Notes: a model not told the origin generated them from the letters alone. A DNA stretch of 64,000 bases from Qipengyuania flava (GCF_011762005.1 NZ_JAASQU010000003.1:124001-188000), one strand, 5' to 3'; shown: positions 1 through 9,256, counted from the first letter of the stretch. Numbers and translations: made by a program.

Positions 1-464
<464 letters not shown>

Positions 465-486
465 TGGTCCGGGAAAGGAGAATACG

Positions 487-858
487 ATGCTGAAGATAGA
501 CGAAGAGAACGGACTGCTGCGGATACGCGCGAGTGGCCAACTTGAAAGCTCGGACTACGATGACTTCGTGCCTCGGTTCGAACAGCTTGTCGGGCGAAAG
601 CCCGGCAAGCTGCCGATTGTAATCGAACTCGCGTCCGATTTTGCAGGCTGGGATCTGCCCGGACTATGGCGCGATCTCAAGTTCGACACGCGTCATCAGG
701 ACAGCTTCGGCAAGATCGCCATCGTCGGCGATGCGAAATGGGAAGAGTGGGGCACCAGACTCTCCGATCCGCTCTTCCGCGCCGAAATGAAATTCTTTGA
801 ATCCTCCCAGCATCAGGTTGCCGAGAGCTGGGTCCGCTCCGGGGAGGACACGGCATGA
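487..858 (+). CDS. STAS/SEC14-like small protein (SpoIIAA-like)
   Basis: A 123-residue soluble protein with the alternating strand-helix pattern of the SpoIIAA-like (STAS/SEC14) family: an N-terminal strand block (LLRIRASGQL), a central hydrophobic strand (LPIVIEL), a helix with a conserved tryptophan (GLWRDLKFD) and KIAIVGD followed by a W-rich segment. A GGAAAGGAGAA ribosome site lies just before ATG 487. The gene lies 22 bases after the RND pump and overlaps the next CDF gene by ATGA, so it is part of the metal operon. Its function is unknown; it may be a cytosolic accessory or regulator. Confidence 0.7.
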   Translation: MLKIDEENGLLRIRASGQLESSDYDDFVPRFEQLVGRKPGKLPIVIELASDFAGWDLPGLWRDLKFDTRHQDSFGKIAIVGDAKWEEWGTRLSDPLFRAEMKFFESSQHQVAESWVRSGEDTA

Positions 859-1493
859 GTGGTGACCATGATATCGATCTCGGTTCGGCCGGGAAGCGCC
901 GGACGCTGTGGGTCGTGCTCTGGCTGAACGTTGCGATCGCAATCGGGTTCTTCGTCGTCGGCCACTTCGCGGACTCGAACGCGCTCTTGGCGAACGGGCT
1001 CGACAACTCGTCCGACGCGATAGTCTATGCGCTCAGCCTGCTCGCGCTGGCCCGCTCGCGCATCTGGCAGCGTGGTGCGGCGCGGTTCTCCGGGGTCATG
1101 CTCTTGGTGTTCGCGGCAGGTGTCATTGCCGATGCCGTGCGTCGGTTCGTGGAAGGCTCGGAGCCAGGTGGTTTCATGATGCTCGCGATGGCGGCAGTCG
1201 CAGCCGTGGTGAACCTTATCTGCCTGCGGATGCTCCAGCGGACGGAGGACAAGGACGTCAGCATGCGCGCAGCGACGACCTTCAGCTTCAATGATTTCAT
1301 CGCTAATGGCGGGATCATCATCGCAGGCATCGTCGTGATGCTTACCGGCGCTAATTGGCCCGACCTGGTGGTAGGCGTCGCTGTGGCATGCATTGCCTTT
1401 TATGGCGGCATCCAGATCCTGCGCGATGCCCACATGGATATCCATGACGAGGAAGGGAGCGAGCATCGGAAGGGGGATCAGTTCCGGACATGA
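855..1493 (+). CDS. Short cation diffusion facilitator (CDF) transporter
   Basis: A 212-residue membrane protein with about six helices. The CDF metal-site region in TM2 appears as LLANGLDNSSDA and a second site in TM5 as SFNDFIANGG, so Asp and Asn stand where many zinc exporters have His. It stops soon after TM6 and lacks the usual cytoplasmic C-terminal domain (normal family length ~300). It overlaps both neighbours by ATGA, including the full-length CDF gene downstream. It probably exports a divalent metal using the proton gradient. The non-His ligands suggest a specificity other than Zn, which is inference. Confidence 0.8.
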   Translation: MSGDHDIDLGSAGKRRTLWVVLWLNVAIAIGFFVVGHFADSNALLANGLDNSSDAIVYALSLLALARSRIWQRGAARFSGVMLLVFAAGVIADAVRRFVEGSEPGGFMMLAMAAVAAVVNLICLRMLQRTEDKDVSMRAATTFSFNDFIANGGIIIAGIVVMLTGANWPDLVVGVAVACIAFYGGIQILRDAHMDIHDEEGSEHRKGDQFRT

Positions 1494-2458
1494 GCAATCA
1501 ACACACACATGGTGGGCATGGCGGCCACAGCCACGGCGAGGAGAACCTGAGTGATCGCCAGCTGATCTTCGCGGTCGCGATCAACGTCCTGCTCACGCTC
1601 GCTCAGATCGTTGGCGGGATAGTCTCGGGTTCGCTCGCTCTCATTGCCGACGCCCTTCACAACTTCAGTGACGCCGCCTCGCTCGGCCTCGCGTGGTTCG
1701 CCCGTAGGATCGGCAGGCGTCCCGCCGACAGACGGATGACGTTCGGTTATGCGCAGGGCGAGGTCGTCGCTGCGCTCATCAATCTGACGACGCTGCTCAT
1801 CATCGGCTTCTATCTGCTCGTGGAAGCGATCAACCGCTTCGCCGATCCGCAACCGATCGAAGGATGGACGGTGATCGCCGTTGCGGGCGTGGCGTTGGTG
1901 ATCGATCTGGTTACCGCTTTCATCACCCACCGCGGCGCCAAGGACAGCATCAACATGAAGGCGGCGTTCCTGCACAATGTGTCCGATGCCATGGCCTCTG
2001 TCGGGGTAATTGTCGCCGGGATCATGATCCTGCTATACGATCTCTACGTGGCCGATCTGGTCATCACCGTCATCATCGCCGCCTATGTGATTTGGCAGGG
2101 GCTTTCGTTGATGCCACGCACGGTTCGCCTGCTCATGGGTGCGGTGCCCGATGACGTCGAACTGCATGAGATCATGGACGAGCTCGAGGCGATCGATGGG
2201 GTCGAGAGCATCCACCATCTGCATGTCTGGAACCTGGGAGAGCACCGCCGCGCCCTCGAAGTGCACATCGTTCCTTCCAGTTCATCACTCGAGCGCTTTG
2301 AAATCCTAAAACTGGCAATCAGGAGGCGGGTATCGTCGCAATTCGGTATAGAACACGCGACGTTGGAGGCCTGCCTTGCGGAGAACTGCAAAACGAATCT
2401 CATCGCTGTGACAGTGCGGGACGCCAATTGTAGAGAAAGCACCAAAAAAGGCGGCTAG
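1490..2458 (+). CDS. CDF family cation efflux protein (CzcD/DmeF-like)
   Basis: A full-length 322-residue CDF exporter. It starts with a His/Gly-rich tail (HTHGGHGGHSHGEE), common in Zn/Co/Ni exporters, then six helices with the paired metal sites DALHNFSDA (TM2) and LHNVSDA (TM5). The cytoplasmic C-terminal domain follows (IHHLHVWNL, CDF dimerisation fold). The first ATG overlaps the preceding CDF gene by four bases. It probably moves Zn/Co/Cd from cytosol to periplasm, where the RND pump could take over. The stop overlaps the convergent copB stop through a CTAG palindrome. Confidence 0.92.
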   Translation: MSNQHTHGGHGGHSHGEENLSDRQLIFAVAINVLLTLAQIVGGIVSGSLALIADALHNFSDAASLGLAWFARRIGRRPADRRMTFGYAQGEVVAALINLTTLLIIGFYLLVEAINRFADPQPIEGWTVIAVAGVALVIDLVTAFITHRGAKDSINMKAAFLHNVSDAMASVGVIVAGIMILLYDLYVADLVITVIIAAYVIWQGLSLMPRTVRLLMGAVPDDVELHEIMDELEAIDGVESIHHLHVWNLGEHRRALEVHIVPSSSSLERFEILKLAIRRRVSSQFGIEHATLEACLAENCKTNLIAVTVRDANCRESTKKGG

Positions 2459-3594
2459 AACCAGAACCGAACACCGACGACATAGTTCGTGACACTGGGA
2501 TCCTCTCCCTCGTTACGCGCGTAGTTGGCGCTCTTGCCGATGCGCCATTCCTGATCGATCCCGATGTAGGGCGCGAACTCGCGGGCGACGTGGTATCGTA
2601 GGCGCACTCCGGCCTCGATTCTGTCGAGTCCTGCACCGATGCCCAGTTCGGGCACGTCCTGCGCCGAGAATGAGGCCTCTACCCGGGGCTGGATGACGAG
2701 CCTCTGTGTGATGCGTTGATCGAGTTCTGCCTCAACGCACGCAGTCAAGTCGCCCTTGTCGGACAGGAATGCGGCAGCATCGATCTCGAACAGGTAGGGC
2801 GCGAGACCTTGTATACCCACAACGGCATAAGTTCGGTCGATCGGAGCAAAGTCCTGTCGGATGCCAGCTTGCAAATCGAAGAAAGGAGCGATGGCGCGGC
2901 TGTATAGCGCCTGCACTTCGGCGCCTTCAATCTCCTCGTCGAAGCTTCCCTCGCCTTCCGATTTGAACCAGAACTTGTCGAGATCGCCGCCGTAGTATCC
3001 CTGCAGGTCGAACAGGTAGCCATCGGCGTCCTCGCGGGAGCGATACTCGACGCGGTCACCTTGGAACCAGAAATATTGTTGGCCGCCCTGCTCATGGCGT
3101 AACCGCTCACGGGCCTCATTCATGGCTTCGACGCCCCAGTAGGCATCTGCGGCGCTCGCCGGACCTGAACCCGCTGCGGCGGGAAACGGCCCTGAGGGTA
3201 TATCAGCAGGCATACCTCCGTGACCCATGGCTGAATGATCCATGGTCGAGTGATCCATGGTCGAATGGTCTACCTGTTCGCCGGTTGCTTGCTGGTCCGT
3301 GCCTGCATCCTGGCTCATGGTCAAATGGTCCATCTGGGAATGGTGCATCGACGAATGATCCATCTGCGAGTGGTCCATAGCGCTATGGTTATCGTTTTCG
3401 TGACCCGTCGGCGCACATTCACCTTCGGGAACGGCGTGGCCCATCGCACGGTGGCGTGCCGCTTCCGCTTCACATGCACTCTGTTCCTGTGTCGCCGGGG
3501 ACACTGTTTCGTCGCCTGACATGGCGTGGCCCTGGTGCTGCGCGTAGGCGGGCGTTGACGCACCAGCGAGAAGGATTGTGATCAGATACCTCAT
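2455..3594 (-). CDS. copB: Copper resistance protein B, outer-membrane type (CopB/PcoB)
   Basis: A 379-residue exported protein. It has an N-terminal signal peptide (MRYLITILLAGASTPAYA), then a Met/His-rich linker with repeated M-D-H-S units (about residues 50-130) that should bind Cu(I)/Cu(II). The C-terminal ~230 residues form the CopB beta-strand domain, ending in the typical aromatic tail VVGVRFWF of an outer-membrane barrel. It overlaps copA by ATGA, as in classic copAB operons. Its likely job is copper sequestration or transport at the outer membrane. The repeat tract is longer and more regular than in many homologues. Confidence 0.93.
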   Translation of the reverse strand: MRYLITILLAGASTPAYAQHQGHAMSGDETVSPATQEQSACEAEAARHRAMGHAVPEGECAPTGHENDNHSAMDHSQMDHSSMHHSQMDHLTMSQDAGTDQQATGEQVDHSTMDHSTMDHSAMGHGGMPADIPSGPFPAAAGSGPASAADAYWGVEAMNEARERLRHEQGGQQYFWFQGDRVEYRSREDADGYLFDLQGYYGGDLDKFWFKSEGEGSFDEEIEGAEVQALYSRAIAPFFDLQAGIRQDFAPIDRTYAVVGIQGLAPYLFEIDAAAFLSDKGDLTACVEAELDQRITQRLVIQPRVEASFSAQDVPELGIGAGLDRIEAGVRLRYHVAREFAPYIGIDQEWRIGKSANYARNEGEDPSVTNYVVGVRFWF

Positions 3595-5459
3595 CCGCTC
3601 TCTCCTACGCGCTCAACATCCGACTGGTCGCCTCGCTGCGCTACGGTCACGATCTGGAACATCCCGGCGTGCATGTGATACAGAAGATGGCAGTGGAACG
3701 CCCAGTCCCCCGGCTCGTCGGCGGTGAGATCGAACTGGGCGAAGCCGCCCGGCTGCACGATGACAGTGTGCTTCTGCGGCTGCCGGTCGGCGGGTGCCCC
3801 GTTCACCAGCTCGAAGAAATGCCCGTGCAGGTGGATCGGGTGCGCCATCATAGTGTTGTTGACCAGCTTGACGCGCACGCGCTCGTTATAGGCGAAACGG
3901 ATCGGCTCATCGCTGACGGCCGAGAACTTCTGACCGTCGAACGACCACATGTATCGCTCCATGTTGCCAGTCAGATGGATTTCCATCTGTCTGGAAGGCG
4001 TCCGCAGATCGTCATTGGGCTCGAGCGCCACGAGATCGCGATAGTTCAGCACCTTGTGCGGCACATCGGCTAGACCGATACCGGGATCGCCTATACGGTC
4101 CTGCGGACTCATGGCCACCATGTCGATACCGGGACCGACTTTGACGTCCGCCGGCAAACGGGAAGTGTCCCGCATATTCATGCCGTCCATCGACATCCCT
4201 GCCATCGCCCCGTCGCTTGCTTCTCCACCCATGTCCATTCCACCGGCGGGGCGCTCGCCATGCCCCATGCCGACATGACCCATCGCGCTGTGGTCCATGC
4301 CATCCATGCTCCCGCCGGTGTCACCACCATGCGAGCTGTGATCCATTCCGCCCATACCCATGTCGGCCATGGTCAGCAGCGGCGGATCGCGCAACGCAGG
4401 AACAGGAGCGCGGGCACTGGGCCGGCTGGCGAGCGTCGCCACGGCCATGCCCGATCGGTCCATGCTCTCGGCGACGATCGTGTGCGCCTCGCCGGTCGGT
4501 TCCACGACGATGTCGTAGGTTTCTGCGGTGCCGATCTGGAACTCTTCCACCTCGACCGGCCGGACGTTGAGACCGTCTGCGGCCACGACCCAGAACTTCA
4601 TGCCCGGAATGCGCACGTTGAAGAAACTCATCGCGCTGCCGTTAATGACGCGGATCCTCACGCGCTGCCCGCGCGAGAACAGGTATTCCAGGCCCTCCTC
4701 GGGTCCGTGGCCGTTGGCGAGGTAGGTGTAGGTCGAGCCCGTCACGTCGAGGATGTCGGTCGGCATCATGCGCATCTCTGCCCACATTCGCCGTTCCTCG
4801 CCCGACAGCGGGTAGTCGTCGGTGAGCGTGCGCTGCTGGTAGTTGAAGTAGCCCTCGCCCTTCTTCAGCTTCGACATGATGGTGTGCGGATGCAGTGGCG
4901 TGAACTCGCTGAGCAGCATCACGTAGTCGGCGTCGGCCTGCACCGGATCGGGCCCGGCCGGATCGACGATGATTGGTCCGTAGTGGCCCGCCTGCTCCTG
5001 CAGCCCCGAATGGCTGTGCCACCAGTAGGTGCCGGCCTGACGCAAGGCGGGCATCTCATAGGTGAACGTCTGACCTGGCTCGATACCGGGGAAACTCACG
5101 CCCGGCACTCCGTCGAACTGAAACGGCACGAGCAGACCATGCCAGTGGATCGAACTGTCCTCGTCGAGTGTGTTGGTGACGTTGAGGTTCACCGGCTCGC
5201 CCTCCTTCAGCCGCACGAGCGGTCCGGGGACACTGCCGTTCACCGCAACACCCATTCCGCGGCGCCCCTGAACCGAGAAAGGACCGCGCGCGATAGTAAG
5301 ATCGATGCTGCGGCCTGACACCTCGTCGAAACCCTGGCGGATCGCATGTCCGCTCATGTTGGCCCCTCGGGCCCAGGCCGGCATCGCGGCCGCGGCCCCG
5401 ATCAAGCCACCTGCCGCCAAGCTTGATCCGAGAAAACTACGTCTAGTGACAGTCTGCAT
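3591..5459 (-). CDS. copA: Multicopper oxidase CopA (Tat-exported copper resistance protein)
   Basis: A 622-residue periplasmic copper oxidase. The N-terminus has a twin-arginine signal (TRRSFLGSSLAAGG). Three cupredoxin domains carry the copper ligands: HWHGLLVPF and WWHSHSG in domain 1, HPIHLHGHFF and FHCHLLYHMHAGMF in domain 3. The MGGMDHSSHGG and MDGMDHSAMGH tract (about residues 360-430) is the Met-rich copper loop of CopA/PcoA enzymes. The family oxidises Cu(I) to less permeant Cu(II). It is transcribed with copB and lies 55 bases after the ECF sigma gene, so the YXH trio probably controls it. Confidence 0.96.
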   Translation of the reverse strand: MQTVTRRSFLGSSLAAGGLIGAAAAMPAWARGANMSGHAIRQGFDEVSGRSIDLTIARGPFSVQGRRGMGVAVNGSVPGPLVRLKEGEPVNLNVTNTLDEDSSIHWHGLLVPFQFDGVPGVSFPGIEPGQTFTYEMPALRQAGTYWWHSHSGLQEQAGHYGPIIVDPAGPDPVQADADYVMLLSEFTPLHPHTIMSKLKKGEGYFNYQQRTLTDDYPLSGEERRMWAEMRMMPTDILDVTGSTYTYLANGHGPEEGLEYLFSRGQRVRIRVINGSAMSFFNVRIPGMKFWVVAADGLNVRPVEVEEFQIGTAETYDIVVEPTGEAHTIVAESMDRSGMAVATLASRPSARAPVPALRDPPLLTMADMGMGGMDHSSHGGDTGGSMDGMDHSAMGHVGMGHGERPAGGMDMGGEASDGAMAGMSMDGMNMRDTSRLPADVKVGPGIDMVAMSPQDRIGDPGIGLADVPHKVLNYRDLVALEPNDDLRTPSRQMEIHLTGNMERYMWSFDGQKFSAVSDEPIRFAYNERVRVKLVNNTMMAHPIHLHGHFFELVNGAPADRQPQKHTVIVQPGGFAQFDLTADEPGDWAFHCHLLYHMHAGMFQIVTVAQRGDQSDVERVGESG

Positions 5460-5514
5460 TATTGGTCCTGCGTGATAGCTTTTACCCCTTCTACGCAGCG
5501 GTCGTTCGTTTCCC

Positions 5515-6075
5515 TCACCCGAGTGAAATTTTTTCCTTCAGCGTCTTTCGGGCACGGTAGACCAGCGATTCCACTGCCTTTTCCGAGACACCCATCATCT
5601 CTCCCGCTTCGCGCTGGCTGTGCCCCTCGATGGCAACGAGTATGAGCGCCTCGCGCAGTCGTAACGGCAGGCGCTCGATCTCCAACTGCGTCCGACTCAG
5701 GATTTGTCGGTCCACCGTCTCGCTTTCCGGTGAGGGAGCAGGGTCGGGCGAGAAATCTGGCTCGGGGGAGGTGCCAAAGCCAAGAAAGCGGGCCGCTTTG
5801 CGGCGCCGCAGTTTATCACGGCATTTGTTGAGAGTGATTGTCGTGAGCAACGGTAACACGGGTCGCGACGGATCGAAGCGCGCGCGGGCAAGCCATGCCG
5901 AAGCCAAGGCGTTCTGCACCGCGTCCTCGGCCTCTTCACGGATCCCAAGCATCCGGGTAGAGGTCGTCAGCAGTTTGGGAATGAGCGGTTCGACCAGTCG
6001 TGTGAACGCACGGCGATCGCCAGCAACCACCTTGGCGACGAGAGCTTGTTCTTGAATGTCGACTTCGGTCGGCAC
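5515..6075 (-). CDS. ECF RNA polymerase sigma factor, CnrH-like
   Basis: A 186-residue group IV sigma factor. Region 2 includes AFTRLVEPLIPKLL and the EEAEDAVQNALASAW helix; region 4 includes RLREALILVAIEGHSQREAGEMMGVS with a helix-turn-helix. The linker is Pro/Ser/Asp-rich. It sits last in the order anti-sigma, periplasmic sensor, sigma, the same order as cnrYXH in Cupriavidus, and directly upstream of copAB. By that analogy, metal in the periplasm would release the sigma to transcribe its own operon and copAB. The metal is inferred from context, not from the protein. Confidence 0.9.
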   Translation of the reverse strand: MPTEVDIQEQALVAKVVAGDRRAFTRLVEPLIPKLLTTSTRMLGIREEAEDAVQNALASAWLARARFDPSRPVLPLLTTITLNKCRDKLRRRKAARFLGFGTSPEPDFSPDPAPSPESETVDRQILSRTQLEIERLPLRLREALILVAIEGHSQREAGEMMGVSEKAVESLVYRARKTLKEKISLG

Positions 6076-6082
6076 TCCGCAA

Positions 6083-6523
6083 TCATTCCGGTGGCGGACC
6101 GGTCAGCGACAGCGACACCTGCCGGTCGAACTCACGCTGCTGCTCTTCGTCGAGGATACTGCGCATCGCGAAAACGTGCCGGACGGTGGCCTTCTGTAGC
6201 TCACCCATCGCGGTGTGCACCTCGTCGATCGCCGCGCTAACTTCGGGGCCGTATTCATGCTCGCTGTCCATCGCGGCAGCGAGCGTTGCATTGGCCCGAC
6301 GCACTTCAAGCTCTCTGCGTGCGTTCTCGATCGCATAACGTTCCTCGAGAAGGTCGAGCTCCTCCTCCTGATCCGCGGTAAGATTCAGACGCTCGTGCAC
6401 GAAGTCGTGGAGCCCAACCGGTTCTTTTGATCCGAGCCAGCGTTCGGCACCGAGCGCTCCAAGGCATCCCGCAAACGCGGCGAGCACAACGGCGACGGCA
6501 ATCTGGAACTTGGTGTTCTTCAT
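6083..6523 (-). CDS. Periplasmic metal sensor/chaperone, CnrX-like (Spy/CpxP-type helical hairpin)
   Basis: A 146-residue membrane-anchored protein. One N-terminal helix (FQIAVAVVLAAFAGCLGALGA) is followed by a periplasmic all-helical domain rich in Glu/Arg with the LTADQEEELDLLEERYA type heptads of the CnrX/Spy superfamily. CnrX binds metal in the periplasm and signals to the membrane-bound anti-sigma CnrY. The start overlaps the upstream anti-sigma stop by ATGA, and the sigma gene begins seven bases after its stop. His39, His43 and later His/Met residues are candidate metal ligands. The family is recognised by organisation more than by identity. Confidence 0.8.
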   Translation of the reverse strand: MKNTKFQIAVAVVLAAFAGCLGALGAERWLGSKEPVGLHDFVHERLNLTADQEEELDLLEERYAIENARRELEVRRANATLAAAMDSEHEYGPEVSAAIDEVHTAMGELQKATVRHVFAMRSILDEEQQREFDRQVSLSLTGPPPE

Positions 6524-6798
6524 CGTGAGACGTGCAGTAGATCGGCAGGAGAGAGTCGGGTCTGGTCGAGGAGGGTATACCGTGTGTCTTCGCTGTAGCC
6601 GGGCGCCTGAACGGTGAGTGCCCCAGCACCAAGACCGATGGTCAAAAGTCCCGCGAACAAGAAACTCCGCATCGTTCGATCACGTCTTGCAGTCAGTTCG
6701 CCGACCCGCTCCCAGACCCCTTCCATAAAATCGTCGCGCATACCGCCGGGGGCCTCATGGCTTAGCGCGTCAAGAATAGGGTCTAGCCTCTGTGTCAT
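6520..6798 (-). CDS. Membrane-anchored anti-sigma factor, CnrY-like
   Basis: A 92-residue protein with a cytoplasmic N-terminal part (about 40 residues, with charged amphipathic helices), one transmembrane helix (MRSFLFAGLLTIGLGAGALTV) and a short periplasmic tail. This is the size and layout of CnrY/NccY, whose N-terminus holds the sigma factor at the membrane. It is the first gene of the YXH-copAB unit. Its promoter must lie in the 152-base gap shared with the divergent DUF2231 gene. The assignment rests on layout and position; the sequence is poorly conserved in this family. Confidence 0.75.
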   Translation of the reverse strand: MTQRLDPILDALSHEAPGGMRDDFMEGVWERVGELTARRDRTMRSFLFAGLLTIGLGAGALTVQAPGYSEDTRYTLLDQTRLSPADLLHVSR

Positions 6799-6950
6799 CG
6801 TCTCGTTCCAAGCCTCATAGCGCGGTCATTCTCACGATACGCCTCAAGCGCATCCATCCCTCACGGAAATAATTTTGCGGGAAAGCGCCTCGGCTTGCGT
6901 AGCAGACGGCATGACAACCGTTAACCGTTCGTGAAAGCTGGCAGGCCCTC

Positions 6951-7589
6951 GTGAAGTTTTTGTTTTCCCTGATACTGCTGTTCGCCGCCGTTCTGGCCAC
7001 CAGCCCGGTCTACGCCCACGGTGATAATGCACACCGAAGTGAGGCGACTAGGGCTGCTGCTGACAAGAATGGCGACAGCTCCGCCGCTGCGCCCGCCACC
7101 GAAGCGGACGACGAAGCCGCAGGTGCTCATGGCCGCGCCTCCGAAGGCATCGATGGTGCCGAAACGAACCGTATGGTTCCGTTCCTTAAGACGCTCCATC
7201 CCGCAACGGTTCACTTCCCCATCGCCCTGCTTTTGACCGCGGCCTTCGTCGAACTGGCGGCTGCGATGGGCATGGTTGAAAGGGCCGGGCTGACAGTCCG
7301 GCTATTGATCTACACGGGAACAATCGGTGCAATTGCAGCGGCGTCGTTCGGTTGGATACATACCGGTTTCTGGTTCGGTGGCGATACGACCATGCAGCTC
7401 CACCGCTGGATGGGCATGCTGATCGCCGTCCTGGGCGTGGGCCTAGCTCTTATCGCGCATCGGGATGAGAGCGGCCGGATTCTGCTTCGGGCCGGTCTAG
7501 CCGTCATTGCCGTTCTTGTCGTCGCACAAGGGTTTCTGGGCGGTGAACTGGCCCATGGGCCAGATCATCTTGGATTGTCTCTTACGTGA
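6951..7589 (+). CDS. DUF2231 membrane protein
   Basis: A 212-residue protein starting at GTG. It has a signal peptide (KFLFSLILLFAAVLATSPVYA), a His/Asp/Ala-rich soluble stretch of ~50 residues, and then a four-helix DUF2231 domain beginning at the hallmark LHPATVHFPIALLLTAA. Further histidines (IHTGFWFGG, QLHRWMGML) lie at membrane edges. DUF2231 proteins are linked to heme or metal handling, but no reaction is established. It is divergent from the YXH-copAB operon and heads a seven-gene chain of envelope proteins, so it is probably copper-induced (inference). Confidence 0.82.
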   Translation: MKFLFSLILLFAAVLATSPVYAHGDNAHRSEATRAAADKNGDSSAAAPATEADDEAAGAHGRASEGIDGAETNRMVPFLKTLHPATVHFPIALLLTAAFVELAAAMGMVERAGLTVRLLIYTGTIGAIAAASFGWIHTGFWFGGDTTMQLHRWMGMLIAVLGVGLALIAHRDESGRILLRAGLAVIAVLVVAQGFLGGELAHGPDHLGLSLT

Positions 7590-7600
7590 GCGAGGTAGCT

Positions 7601-7984
7601 ATGACGCATACAAAGCAGATGAAGATGATCGCGGTGGCGCTCGCGACTTCGTTGATGACCGGCCTTACGGCGTGTGACGCCCCGCCTGATCGCAAGGCAG
7701 AGGAGGAGCCTGCCATGGCGGCTGAGCCCGAAACGATGTCCGGCACCCAGCCCGACGCATCCCGAGCGAACCCGGAGCCAGGGGGCGACACGATGATGCC
7801 CGTCGAACCAGCGGGAAGAACCGATCCAGCTGGGATCTCAAAGCAGACGTCACGGCCTTCGGCATCACCTGCCGTTGCACCATCCCCAAGCGCCGCTCCT
7901 AAAGACGCATACGCATCGCCAACAGACGAGCACGCCGGGCACGACATGGCTTCAATGCCTGGCCACGAAATGGACAACCACTGA
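7601..7984 (+). CDS. Met/His-tailed lipoprotein, unknown family
   Basis: I chose ATG 7601 because GCGAGG stands before it; a GTG/ATG start at 7586 is also open. The protein has a lipoprotein signal ending in LTAC, a long Pro/Ala/Ser/Glu disordered middle and a C-terminus with HAGHDMASMPGHEMDNH, a His/Met cluster suited to binding copper. No folded domain is visible. It is probably a membrane-tethered periplasmic copper buffer. The next gene (DUF411) follows after 7 bases with its own GAGGGG site. Confidence 0.65.
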   Translation: MTHTKQMKMIAVALATSLMTGLTACDAPPDRKAEEEPAMAAEPETMSGTQPDASRANPEPGGDTMMPVEPAGRTDPAGISKQTSRPSASPAVAPSPSAAPKDAYASPTDEHAGHDMASMPGHEMDNH

Positions 7985-7991
7985 GGGGCGA

Positions 7992-8483
7992 ATGATGAGC
8001 CAACGAAACTTCACCAGAGCTTGGAACCGGACCCGAAGGTCATTGGCCGCGAGCGGAATGGTCTTGCTAGCCGCCTGCACGAGCGCAGTGCAGGCCAGTC
8101 CCTACGTCATGTTCCGCGATCCTCAATGCGGATGCTGCGAGGAGTGGGCGAAGCACGTGCGTGCGGGTCTCGACCATGAGGTTGAGACACGAGAGGACCG
8201 CCCCATGGCTGAGGTCAAGGCCGAACTGGGCGTGCCGGATGCGCTCGCCTCATGTCATACAATGAAAGTAGATGGCTACATTATCGAAGGCCATGTCCCA
8301 GCTCGCGAGATCGCCCGTCTACTTGAAGAACGGCCAACTGGAGTGACAGGGCTCGCAGTTGCCGGCATGCCACTTGGCTCGCCCGGTATGGAGGTAGGTG
8401 GACGGGTGCAGCCCTATCAGGTCATCGCCTTTGGCCCTGCAGGACGCAATGTATGGGCAAGCTATTCGGAGAGCGCTTCATGA
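7992..8483 (+). CDS. DUF411 metal-binding protein
   Basis: A 163-residue exported protein of the DUF411 family, often found in copper resistance clusters. It has an N-terminal signal with a possible lipobox (LLAAC), then the family signature DPQCGCCEEWAKH near residue 43, a thioredoxin-like N-terminal motif with three cysteines. Conserved segments CHTMKVDGYIIEGHVPA and the Gly-Met rich GLAVAGMPLGSPGME follow. It is probably a periplasmic copper-binding or copper-delivery protein. GAGGGG lies six bases before ATG 7992, and its stop overlaps the next start by ATGA. Confidence 0.88.
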   Translation: MMSQRNFTRAWNRTRRSLAASGMVLLAACTSAVQASPYVMFRDPQCGCCEEWAKHVRAGLDHEVETREDRPMAEVKAELGVPDALASCHTMKVDGYIIEGHVPAREIARLLEERPTGVTGLAVAGMPLGSPGMEVGGRVQPYQVIAFGPAGRNVWASYSESAS

Positions 8484-9256
8484 GCGGTCGATCCGGTCCT
8501 TCGAAAAAGGCCACCGTCTACCGGATGGTCATGCCCGACCATCTGTGTCCCTATGGTCTCAAGACCGTGGACCTGCTGAAGCGAGAAGGTTTCGAGGTCG
8601 AGGATCATCACCTGACCACGCGCAAGGAGACCGACGCGTTCAAGGAAAAGCACGGCGTCGAAACTACGCCGCAGACCTTCATCGATGGCAGGCGGATCGG
8701 CGGATACGACGATCTTCGCGAGCACTTCGGGAAATCGCGCAGTCAGCCGAAAGAGGGCGAGACGAGCTACCAGCCGGTCATCGCGATCTTCGGCGTGGCC
8801 TTCCTGCTCGGCCTGGCGATTAGCTGGTATGTCTTCGATACCATCTTCACCGTTCAGGCGATCGAGTGGTTCGTCAGCCTCTCGATGGCCTTGCTGGCGG
8901 TCCAGAAATTGCAGGACGTGCGCAGTTTCTCGACTATGTTCTTGAACTACGACCTGCTGGCGCGTCGCTGGGTGCCCTACGGCTTCGTCTATCCCTTCGG
9001 CGAGGGACTCGCTGGGGTCCTCATGGTCGCCCATGCTCTGCAAATCATTTCGGTCCCGGTCTCGCTGTTCATCGGCACGGTCGGCGCGGTCAGCGTGTTC
9101 AAGGCCGTTTATATCGACAAGCGGGAACTCAAGTGCGCCTGTGTTGGCGGCAACAGCAACGTGCCGCTGGGCTTCGTGTCGCTGACCGAGAACCTGTTCA
9201 TGATCGGTATGGGTCTATGGATGGGAGCTAAGGCGCTTGGGTGGGTAGTCCTATGA
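8480..9256 (+). CDS. Glutaredoxin-MauE fusion membrane protein
   Basis: A 258-residue protein from ATG 8480. The N-terminal ~85 residues are a glutaredoxin domain with a single active-site Cys (HLCPYGLKTVDLL) and the cis-Pro region ETTPQTFIDGRRIGGYDDL. The C-terminal part has four to five helices of the MauE/DoxX-like family; near its end lies KCACVGG, a two-Cys motif in a loop. MauE proteins act in periplasmic disulfide or thiol chemistry. Sitting between DUF411 and a K+-channel gene, it may keep copper-binding cysteines reduced (inference). Both neighbours overlap it by ATGA. Confidence 0.85.
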   Translation: MSGRSGPSKKATVYRMVMPDHLCPYGLKTVDLLKREGFEVEDHHLTTRKETDAFKEKHGVETTPQTFIDGRRIGGYDDLREHFGKSRSQPKEGETSYQPVIAIFGVAFLLGLAISWYVFDTIFTVQAIEWFVSLSMALLAVQKLQDVRSFSTMFLNYDLLARRWVPYGFVYPFGEGLAGVLMVAHALQIISVPVSLFIGTVGAVSVFKAVYIDKRELKCACVGGNSNVPLGFVSLTENLFMIGMGLWMGAKALGWVVL

